This document shows positions 18,614-28,200 of a stretch of DNA of 49,184 bases, in pieces; positions within the stretch are counted from its first letter, which is position 1, and every line of letters begins with the position of its first letter. Source of the stretch: an uncultured Mycoplasmatota bacterium (lineage in GTDB: Bacteria > Bacillota_I > Bacilli_A > RF39 > UBA660); contig CANPIX010000007.1 of assembly GCA_947574215.1 (NCBI GenBank), forward strand, positions 1 through 49,184, in the 5' to 3' direction. Below the pieces are notes generated by a model. That model had not been told where the DNA came from, searched no databases, and saw nothing but the letters and a program-made list of their open reading frames with translations. The position numbers were made by a program, and so were the translations under genes.

Positions 18614-19981
18614 ATGATTCGGACAAGGTTTTCCTTTTATCCTAAAAAACATGTAGATATTGAAGATTTAAGAAATGCATTGTTTTCTTATTTAATAGCC
18701 AAACATGAAGATGGAGAATTTTTTTTTAGAATTGAAGATTCCCATTTAAAATCTTATGAAAATGAATATCAAGATTTTGCCAAAAAAATCTTTACTGAAT
18801 TTGGATTAAATGGAGATTACGAATTTAAAAAGACTAGTGAAAATCATAAAGCATACGCTGAGAAACTGGTAAATAAAGGGAAAGCTTATTATTGTTTTTG
18901 TACAGAAGAAGAATTGAATCGAAAAAGATTGGAAGCTACAGAAAATAAAACTACTTATATATACGATGGAACGTGTCGACTGTTTCCTAAAGATGAAGCA
19001 AGACGTAAAGTTCTAATTGAAGAACAATATGTTATACGACAAAGAATGCCTAAAGAAGGCCAAACAACATTTCGAGATTTGGTTTATGGGGATATTACAA
19101 CTTTAAATTCTTGTTTGGAAGACCAAATTTTAATAAAAAGCGATGGAACTTCAACCTATAATTTTGCAAACGTTATCGATGATGCGTTAATGAATATAAC
19201 TCATGTAACTATGAGTGAAAAAGTGTTAACAAGTACACCAAAATATTTACTACTCTATGAAAGCTTAGGATTTTCAGTTCCAAAATTTATCCATTATCCA
19301 AGAATTGTAACCAAATTAGAAAATACTTTAATCGATTTATTAAATCAAGGTTTTTTAAAAGAAGCCATTTTAAATTATATTGCGCTTTTAGGTTGGAGTC
19401 CAAAATCAACTCAGGAATTTTTCACGTTAGAACAATTAATACAAAAATTTGATTTTAATCATATAAATAAAAGACCAGCTTGTTTTGACATAAAAAAATT
19501 AAAATGGTTTAATCATCAGTATATTATAAGATTAAGTGATGAAGAATATATAACGTTTGTAAAGCCTTATTTAGAACAATTTTACAAACTAGAAGATAAA
19601 AGTGAAGAATGGATTAGGTATTTGTTGCTAATGTACAAAAAGCAAATTTATTTTGCCAGTGAAATTGTACTTAATGCTCATATGTTTTTTGTAAATCACA
19701 TAGAGTTAGAAGAAAAAGAAATTTCTTATTTAAAAAGTGATACTCGCAGAAAAGAAGTAGTAAATACATTTAAAGACGAAGTAAAAAAGGAATTAAATTG
19801 GAACAGAGAAACCATAAAAGAAATTTTAGAACATGTAAAAGAAAAAACAACAAGTACAGGCTCTCTTTTGTATATGCCGATACGTATCTCCATAACCGGA
19901 AAGAGGAAAGGTCCAGATTTAGTGGATTGTTTGTATCTTCTAGGACAGAAAAAGGTTTTGGAAAGATTAGAAACTATTTGA
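18614..19981 (+). CDS. glutamyl-tRNA synthetase homologue lacking catalytic signatures
   Basis: 455 residues, close to normal GluRS length, and alignable by eye along its whole length: RTRF start, FFFRIEDSHL, QTTFRDLVYGDI, LIKSDGTSTYNFANVIDDAL, TSTPKYLLLYESLGF, ILNYIALLGWSPKS. The class I active-site motifs are lost. The HIGH motif (normally PSPTGxxHIG) reads FYPKKHVDI (residues 8-16). The KLSKR loop is replaced by TKLENT near residue 234, with several residues deleted. The conserved RGDD/EH strand after ITHV reads MSEKVL. The frame is intact and the synteny with cysS is ancestral (gltX-cysS in Firmicutes), so this is probably an expressed but non-canonical protein. Direct aminoacylation is unlikely; another gltX should exist elsewhere. 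Confidence 0.85.
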   Translation: MIRTRFSFYPKKHVDIEDLRNALFSYLIAKHEDGEFFFRIEDSHLKSYENEYQDFAKKIFTEFGLNGDYEFKKTSENHKAYAEKLVNKGKAYYCFCTEEELNRKRLEATENKTTYIYDGTCRLFPKDEARRKVLIEEQYVIRQRMPKEGQTTFRDLVYGDITTLNSCLEDQILIKSDGTSTYNFANVIDDALMNITHVTMSEKVLTSTPKYLLLYESLGFSVPKFIHYPRIVTKLENTLIDLLNQGFLKEAILNYIALLGWSPKSTQEFFTLEQLIQKFDFNHINKRPACFDIKKLKWFNHQYIIRLSDEEYITFVKPYLEQFYKLEDKSEEWIRYLLLMYKKQIYFASEIVLNAHMFFVNHIELEEKEISYLKSDTRRKEVVNTFKDEVKKELNWNRETIKEILEHVKEKTTSTGSLLYMPIRISITGKRKGPDLVDCLYLLGQKKVLERLETI

Positions 19982-20034
19982 TTTTTCATTTACTTAAAGA
20001 GAAATAAAATAATCAAAAAGAAAGGAAAATTGAT

Positions 20035-21345
20035 ATGAAAATATTTAATACGTTAACAAATAGCTTAGAAGAATTTACTCCTCTTACAAAAGGTGTTGTT
20101 AACATGTATGTTTGTGGCCCAACGGTTTATAACTATGCACATGTTGGAAATATGTATCCAGTAATCGTTTTTGATATGGTTTATCGTTATCTAACCTATA
20201 GAGGCTATAAAGTAAATTACGCATCCAATTTTACGGATGTAGACGATAAAATTATTAAATCCGCAATAGAACTTTCGGTAACGGAAAAAGAAATTACGGA
20301 TAAATTTATCAAAGCCTATTTAGAAGAATTACAAGGATTAAATTGTTTAGACATTGCTTACCGTCCTCGTGTAACAGAAACAATGGACAGTATAATTCAA
20401 TTTATATCTTTACTACTTGAAAAAGGCTATGCTTATAAAAGTGGAGATAATGTATATTTTAGAGTATCGAAAGTAGAAGATTATGGCTGTTTGTCCAAAC
20501 AAAGACTTGATGCTTTAGACTATGGAAAACGAATTGAGGTTGCTTTAGAAAAAGAAAACCCGTATGATTTTGTGTTGTGGAAAAAAACCAACGAAGGAAT
20601 TACATGGGAAACACCTTTTGGAGTCGGTAGACCTGGATGGCATACCGAATGTGTTGTTATGATTCATGATATTTTTAAAGGAAAAATTGATATTCATGGT
20701 GGGGGAGTAGATTTGAAATTTCCACATCATGAAAATGAAATGGCTCAAAGTAAAGCCGCTTGGGCTCATTCATTAGCAAATGTATGGATGCACAACGGGC
20801 ACATTATGATCGAAGGGGAAAAGATGAGTAAAAGCTTAAATAATTTTATTTTAGCCAAAGATCTAAGAAAAGAATATTCTAGCAATGTAATACGTTTAGC
20901 TTTTTTAAAAAATCAATATCGTGCTCCTCTTGATTTAACAAAAACTACTTTTACAGAATGTGTAACTATTAATGAAAAAATAGAAAATGCTTTAAAACAA
21001 GCTCATATAGAAATTGAAATGTCGGGTATAGAAACAGGAAAATTAAAAAACGATGAAAAAATAAATGAAATTATGGATAATGATTTTAATACACCGAATT
21101 TGATTACCTATTTATTAGATTTAGTAAAAGAATTAAATACAAAAATGAGAAACAACACAGATATTTCACAAACTTACGATAAAATATTATTAATAAATTC
21201 GATATTGGGTCTAACTTATGAATTTAAAAAGTTTAGTGAAAGTGATAAAGAAATATATCAAAAATGGCTAAAAGCAAGAACAGCTAAAGAATTTATAAAA
21301 GCCGATTCTTTAAGAGAAGAATTAGTTAATAGAAATATATTATAA
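20035..21345 (+). CDS. cysS: cysteinyl-tRNA synthetase
   Basis: 436 residues, a little shorter than the usual 460-470. All signatures are intact: CGPTVYNYAHVGN (zinc Cys and the HIGH motif as HVGN), WHTECVVM (zinc Cys), HHENE (zinc His) and EKMSKSLNN (KMSKS loop). The C-terminal helical anticodon region is compact. It charges tRNA-Cys. It lies 53 bases after the GluRS homologue and probably shares its promoter; AAAGGAAA precedes the ATG. Its intact motifs contrast with the degenerate neighbour. Confidence 0.97.
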   Translation: MKIFNTLTNSLEEFTPLTKGVVNMYVCGPTVYNYAHVGNMYPVIVFDMVYRYLTYRGYKVNYASNFTDVDDKIIKSAIELSVTEKEITDKFIKAYLEELQGLNCLDIAYRPRVTETMDSIIQFISLLLEKGYAYKSGDNVYFRVSKVEDYGCLSKQRLDALDYGKRIEVALEKENPYDFVLWKKTNEGITWETPFGVGRPGWHTECVVMIHDIFKGKIDIHGGGVDLKFPHHENEMAQSKAAWAHSLANVWMHNGHIMIEGEKMSKSLNNFILAKDLRKEYSSNVIRLAFLKNQYRAPLDLTKTTFTECVTINEKIENALKQAHIEIEMSGIETGKLKNDEKINEIMDNDFNTPNLITYLLDLVKELNTKMRNNTDISQTYDKILLINSILGLTYEFKKFSESDKEIYQKWLKARTAKEFIKADSLREELVNRNIL

Positions 21346-21357
21346 AGAGGTTATTGT

Positions 21358-22026
21358 ATGGATTTAATAATTTTAATTTTAATGCTTATCATTCCGGCTA
21401 TTGCTCAAATGATAGTCACATCGAATTATGGTAAATATAAAAATGTGGAAAATGAAAAAAAATTATCTGGCTTTGAAGTGGCAAGAAAAATATTAGATAC
21501 AAATGATTTAAAAGAAGTTTATATTGTAGAAATTAAAGGAAATTTAACAGATCATTATGATCCTAAGCGAAAAGTAGTAAGATTATCTAGTGAGGTTTTT
21601 CATGGTACAAGTGTTGCGTCTTTATCAATTGCAGCTCATGAATGTGGTCATGTGATACAAGATAAAGAAAATTATTCTTTCATGCGCGTACGAAGCTTTA
21701 TTTTTCCTATAGTTCACTTTGCGACTGGACTTTCTTATTTTGTGCTATTTCTAGGACTCTTAATGGAATCATTAGATGTGATTTGGTTAGGAATATTGCT
21801 TGTTGGAACTGGACTAGCGTTTCAGTTAGTAACTCTACCAGTAGAAATTGATGCAAGCAAAAGAGCAAAAAAAGAGATAGAAAAGCTGGGACTCGCCAAT
21901 ACACAGGAGCAAGATGGTGTAGCAAAAATGTTACAAGCAGCGGCAAGTACTTACCTTGCAGGAGTACTAACGAGTGCATTAGAAATTATTAGGCTTATAA
22001 GTCTATTTGGAAACAATCGAGAATAA
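21358..22026 (+). CDS. YugP-like membrane zinc metalloprotease
   Basis: 222 residues. The zinc motif HECGH lies in SIAAHECGHVIQD (residues about 92-104), as in the neutral zinc peptidase family of YugP. Hydrophobic segments are at the N-terminus (LIILILMLIIPAIAQMIV), two in the middle (around 118-158) and one near the end. PVEIDASKRAKKEIEKLG, a stretch typical of the family, follows. The substrate is not known; it is assumed to be a membrane quality-control protease. It starts 12 bases after cysS with an AGAGG site, so it is in the same operon. Confidence 0.9.
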   Translation: MDLIILILMLIIPAIAQMIVTSNYGKYKNVENEKKLSGFEVARKILDTNDLKEVYIVEIKGNLTDHYDPKRKVVRLSSEVFHGTSVASLSIAAHECGHVIQDKENYSFMRVRSFIFPIVHFATGLSYFVLFLGLLMESLDVIWLGILLVGTGLAFQLVTLPVEIDASKRAKKEIEKLGLANTQEQDGVAKMLQAAASTYLAGVLTSALEIIRLISLFGNNRE

Positions 22027-22053
22027 CCATTTTTTTATTTTATAAAATTAAAG

Positions 22054-22085
22054 GTAAGTCCAAAATACAGTTCTTACTTTTTTTT
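22054..22085 (+). terminator. probable intrinsic terminator after the YugP-like gene
   Basis: GTAAG (22054-22058) and CTTAC (22073-22077) form a short stem with a 14-base loop, followed by a run of eight T. The stem is short, but the position and T tract fit. Confidence 0.5.
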
Positions 22086-22111
22086 ATTGTATCTTTTTTC
22101 TTTATAATAAG

Positions 22112-22140
22112 TTGTGTTTAAACTAAATTTATTTTATAAT
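22112..22140 (+). promoter_or_regulatory. sigma-A promoter of the giant surface protein
   Basis: TTGTGT at 22112-22117 and a perfect TATAAT at 22135-22140 with a 17-base spacer. Transcription would start near 22147, leaving a leader of about 57 bases with a GGAGG site. Confidence 0.75.
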
Positions 22141-22203
22141 GGAATAGAATAAGCAGACTAAGGTGTTTAGCAAGTATATTTTTTATAAACGGAGGAAAAA
22201 ACT

Positions 22204-25200
22204 ATGATAAAAAAATTTAGAAATATAAAAGAGAAAATGGATGAAAAAAAACCTCAAATAGAAAATGAAGAAGAAAAGAAAAAATGGTTTTTGTTAATTC
22301 TTTTAATCCTTTTTGTTCTTTGTTTTTTAATCACTAGTTTTACATTTGGAAAAGATCTTTTTTACAAAGTTTTTTATCCCTCTTCAGCACCTGTGATTAG
22401 TGGTGGTAGCAAAGAGTGGGCATTAAAAAGAACTATAACAGTTATAAAAGATGCAGAAACTAAAAAAGAACTTTCTCATTATGAATATTGCATTCACAAA
22501 GAAAAAAATACAAAAAATTGTGAATGGAAAGTTACAAAAACGAAAAATACAGTAGTAACTTCTACAGGCAAATATTATGTTACCTTTCGTGGAGTCGATA
22601 TAGAGGGGGTTACGGGAAAAAATTCGAATACAGAAGAAGTATATATAGATAACAACAATCCCATTATTGAAAATATTCATTTAACAAATGCCACTACAAA
22701 AAGCGTTTCTATTTCTGTAGAAGCTAAAGATTTTGAAAGTGGAATCGCTACGTACAATTATAGTTTAGATGGAAAAAACTTTGAAGTGGGTAATTACCAA
22801 TATACTTTTAATGATTTAACAAAAGAAGAATTTACTATCTATGTAAAAGTTATAGATAAAGTAGGAAACTTTACGGTTTTAAGTATGGATGTTAAAAATG
22901 ACCAGTGGGAACAAGACGCACCTTATTGCAAATTGAATTGTGATTTGAATAATGATGGAGTATGTGATTTAAATTGCGACACCAATAATGATGGAAAGTG
23001 TGATCTTAATTGTGACACGAATCATGATAATATACCAGATACAAACATTGACATTGATGGAGATAATATTCCAGATATAAATATTGATACAGATGGTGAT
23101 GGTGTATGCAATTGGAATTGTGATACCGATGGCGATGGAAAACCAGATGATAAAGTAATTAATCAAGACCTTGATGGCGATGGTGTTTGTGATATCAATT
23201 GCGATACCAATGGAGATAATATACCAGATGTAAATATTGATACAGATGGTGATGGTGTATGCAATTGGAATTGTGATACCGATGGCGATGGAAAACCAGA
23301 TGATAAAGTGGTAAATCAAGATCCAGATGGCGATGGAGTATGTGATTTAAATTGCGATACTAATGGAGATAATATTCCAGATAATAAAATAGATACCGAT
23401 GGTGATGGGATCTGTAATGTAAACTGTGATGGGTTGGATATTGTTGTGCCTCTTATCAATCTAGATAAAATACCAATTGAGTTTTCTTATGGAAAAAAAT
23501 ACGATTTACCAAGTTATTATCAATTTGGTCCAAGTGGAGGAACTGTTATTTGTACAGTAGATGGTGTAGAGCAAACGGATACAAGTAAAATAGGAATAGG
23601 AACTCATAATATTGAATGTATTGCAAAAGGGAACAATGGAATCAATGTGCGAGTAGCAAAACAAGTTCGTGTAATTGTTCAAGAAGGTAATAATGAAGTT
23701 TGGGATGGCTATATTTTATTAAATCTAAATTATCCAGACAATTCTACCAATTGGGAATGGCGACTTGGTAATGAATTTGAAATAAGAGATGGTTATGATA
23801 ATTCAGGATGGCAAGCGTATACTGGTCCTATTTTAGTAAAAATTGATGATGTAGAAAATGTCTACATACGTTACGAATTAAATGGCGAAACAATAATTGT
23901 AGCTCCTACTGGTAAAGTAGCGGTTTCTATTGAACCAGAAAAATATACTTTACTAAATGGCGAAAAAACAAAAGTACAAATTTATTTTGACGAAAATGCT
24001 ATTACAAAAGAATATAAAATTGGGAATGGACCATGGCAAAATTATACTCAAGAATTTGAAGTCGAAAAAAATACCATTATCGAAGCGCGTGCAACAAAAG
24101 AAGAACGAATTTATGATAGCAATGGAGATTATGTGTATACCAAAAAACTTATGGGTACGGATAGTGTTTTTATAAGCGAATACATAAAAATTGACGGCTC
24201 AATTCCAGATGGACCTAGTAAACCAACTGATCCAGAAGAACCAGATCAACCAGGTAATCCAGGTCAACCTGAAAAACCTGGAGAAGGTGGAACAACTGGT
24301 GGAGGACCAACAGAACCAGGCTCAGGAGTTACAGATGGAGGACCTGGAGGAACCATTACTTATAATCCAACCCCTAAACCAGATGGAACGATTGTTACGA
24401 AACCAACACCAGAAAGCAAACCTTCTACTTATTTAAAAGGTCCGATAATATCTGCGAATCCACAAGAAGAACTATCCAATAAAGTAGAGTTGAACATTAC
24501 AACAGAAGAAGAAGCTCAAAACATTTATTATAAAATTGGCAATGGAAATTACCAAGAATACAATTCTCCTTTCTCCATTCAAAACAATGCTGTAATAAGT
24601 GCCTATTACATTCGAAAAAGCGATGGCAAACTCTCTGATACCAGTGCTTATTATGTACAAAACATTCGAAAAAACAACAAGCCTTATGTAAAAATAGAGA
24701 CTGATCCAAAACCTTATTTAAATAGTACTATTGATCAAGTAACAGTTACCATTAGTGGACAAGATTACGATACATTAGAATATAGTTTTGATGGAATTTT
24801 CTATTTTCCTTATACAACACCAATTACTATAAAGGAAAGTACAACTATTTATGCAAAAGGAACTAATCATTATGGCAGTACAATAGAAAGTTTAGTCATT
24901 ACAACTCAAAATGTACCAATTATAAAAGAAAAATTAGATGTAAATATTTTTACAAATCCAGAAAATCCAAAAAATGGCTTAATTAATAAAACAACTGTAA
25001 GTATTACATATGATGGAAGAGCCACTAAAAAGTACTACAAAATTGGCGAAAATGGAAAATGGGAAGAATACACCAAGGAATTTGAAATTACAGATAATAC
25101 AACCATTTATGCTTATGCTATAAGTGAAAATGGAATTGGAAGCACTTCAAAAGGAATTGATTTCTTAACAACGGGAATAATGTCTCCAATAATTAAAGTT

Positions 25201-28200
25201 CGTCCAAAAGACGCTACCAATGTTGTAACCGTAGAAATTGATTTTGATAAAAACGCTACCACAAAATATTATCAAATTAACGATGGTGAAAAATTGTATT
25301 ACACTGGCCCTTTTGAAGTATTTGAAAATAGTAAAATTTATGCTTACAATCGTAACACTCTTGGAGATGAAGCTGATAGTTCTTATGAAATAAAAAACAT
25401 AGTACCTTTACCTAATTTTATAATTATTGAGTGCGATGAATATTATATTATAAAAGCAAATTATCCAACTTCTTCCCAAAATAGAGAATACAAATGGCAA
25501 CAAGATGGAATTTGGAAAAAATACGATTCGCAAGGAATTTTATTAATTAAAGAAGAGTACAAAGACAAATTATTAAACAATAGTTTTGATGGAATAGAAG
25601 TAAAAGATAAAAACGGAAATAAACTGATTTTTAAAGATCATTATTATGTTTTGGATGGCCCAATTCATCTATTAATGGAAAATTTATTTTTAAGATGGGA
25701 TCGTTCTAACCCTAATGCTCCTACGATACATTTATCTACAATAAGTCCAGCAAGAGAAGTAGAAGCGTATATTAATTATCCAAGTGATGTAACGGAAAAA
25801 TATTATAAAATTGTATTTGCAGATGGTTTGGATACAGGATGGCTAGAATATACAGGAACATTAAAAATTAAAGAAAATAATGCAACGATTTATGCCAAAG
25901 GAATGACTAGAAGCAGTTTGGAAAGCGACGTTAGTTCTATAAAAATAACCAATATAGATCATGTTGGTCCGGATATAGATTTTCATGGAGATTTTATAAC
26001 TCCAAAACAGCAAACGACTATTTTTGTAAGCGCAACAGATGATTTTGCTGTTGAAAAAGTGGCTTGGGCACAAGGAGAACAATCAATAGAGTATTTTAAT
26101 ACGTTTGGCAATTCTTTACCTAATTTTGGGAAATTTAATGCTAATGAAAATGGAAAGTATACTCTATACGCAAGAGATAAAGCAGGAAATGCCAATATTA
26201 AAATTTTTGAAATCAATAATATTGATAAAACCGCACCAGATATCTCCATACTATTATTGACAGAAGAATTAAGTTCAGTGGTAGAATTGCGAATAGATTT
26301 TGGAGACAGTGTAACAAAAGAATATCGAGTTGGAAATCGTGAAGATTGGCTAGAATACAATGGAAATATTAGAATAAGTTCTTATGATGTCTTGGATGTA
26401 TTAAATGAGGATGGAAGTCTTACGGTTTATGCAAAAGGTGTAGATGCAGCCGGAAATAGTCAAGAAGTAAGCGAAGTAATTTATCTTTTGGATACCAATA
26501 TTCCGTTAGAGCCAGAAATAAAACCAGGAAACAGTTATCCTATTTTAACAGATAAAGGAATGATAGATGATTTTAAAGTATCAATTCTTTATGATAAAAC
26601 AACAGAAGATTTAACAAATTATTATAAAATTAACGACGGAGACTGGTTACTTTATACAGGTCCATTTCAACTGGAAGGTGGTAAAGTAAATGCCAAAAGT
26701 GTGAAACCAAGTGGTGTAGAAGTAGAAAGTGAAATTTCTTATAGCGCCAAACTAGACAAAATAGACGCACCAGCTTATGACGCCAACATGGCTACTATTG
26801 CATCCATTTCTCCAAAAAACAGTAAAAAGTTTTTAGTGGATGATATATTAACAGGTAGAAGAGTACGTTTTTATCTAGATGGAGTTCCATCTAGTGATGC
26901 ATTCATTCGAGTATATGATAAAGAAAACAATGAAATTGAAAGAATATCTTTATTTTCAATAGTAACTGTATTAACAATTCCAGAAAATGCTGATTTAGTA
27001 GAAATATATTCAGGAAGCAAATCTTTGGCTATAAAAGAAATTAGTTTAGCAAATGAAGATCTTTTAATAAAAAAAGAAACTCCAATTATATCAGTAAATG
27101 AAAACAATTGGGCTTCTGAGAAAGTTGTCAATATTCTATATCCAACAAATACTTATTTAAATCAATACAGTACTGATTATGGTAAAACATGGCAAGAATA
27201 TACATCTCCTTTTGTAGTTGAAAACATAACAACCGTAATAGCTAGAGTTTTAAAAGAAGATAAAGTAATGACTTCAAGTACTCTTTCTATACAAAAAATA
27301 GATGTAGAGAATCCAGATATTTCCTTAAATATTCCATCTAAAATTCAGATAGGATACTCTATTGATTTACCTACTTCTTATAAGATTGGAATTAGCGGAG
27401 GACAAGCTAGCTGTGAAGCAAATGGAAAAAGAATTACAAATACCAATGAATTAAGCAATGGCAACCACGAAATTATTTGTACAGTTAAAAACAATGTGGG
27501 CAAAGAAAAAACAGTAACAAAAAATATTGAAGTTAAAGATATTAGTCGTTATTCTGGAGAAAGTCTTTTAGATATTTTAGAAAATCCAGATTTAGTTACA
27601 GGAAGATTAATTTTAGAAGCAAATGGAGAAGAATATCCAGTGCATATGTATACCTATGATGAAGATCAAGAGTGGACTACCAACCAAATCTTTGGAGATG
27701 CTAAGGATGTAGGAACCGCAACAACATATGCCCAAAATATGGTAGTAGTAAAAGTAAACGGAAATGTAACTATTGGAAGCGGAGTAACTATTAGGCCATA
27801 CGCTAACGCTTATGGAGGACCAAAGGGATTCACTTTGTACGTAACAGGAAAATTAGAGAATAATGGAACCATTGATAATTCACACGGAGCAAAAGCAATT
27901 GGTCAAAATGTCTATTTATGGAAAAATGAAGACGGTACTTATGAATATATACCTACTAGTGGAGCATCCGGTGCACCGGGTGTAAGTAAATCAAGTGGTC
28001 GTTCTGGAAGCTCAGGTACTGGTCGAAGTACAGGAGGAGGCGGTTCTGGGTCCAGTGCTTCTTCACCTGTATCAGGCTCAGGTTCAGCTGGAACTTCTTA
28101 CTCTGGTGGAGGCGGAGGAGGCGGTACTCACTATAATTCAGCAGGCTCAGCCCAAGGAAATGGAGGAACTGGCGGAAATGGTGCCACAGGAAATGGTGGC

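Noticed and set aside
22915-23430. CRISPR-like array
   Set aside because: The repeats are in frame, encode calcium-type loops of a long protein and have no constant spacer structure.
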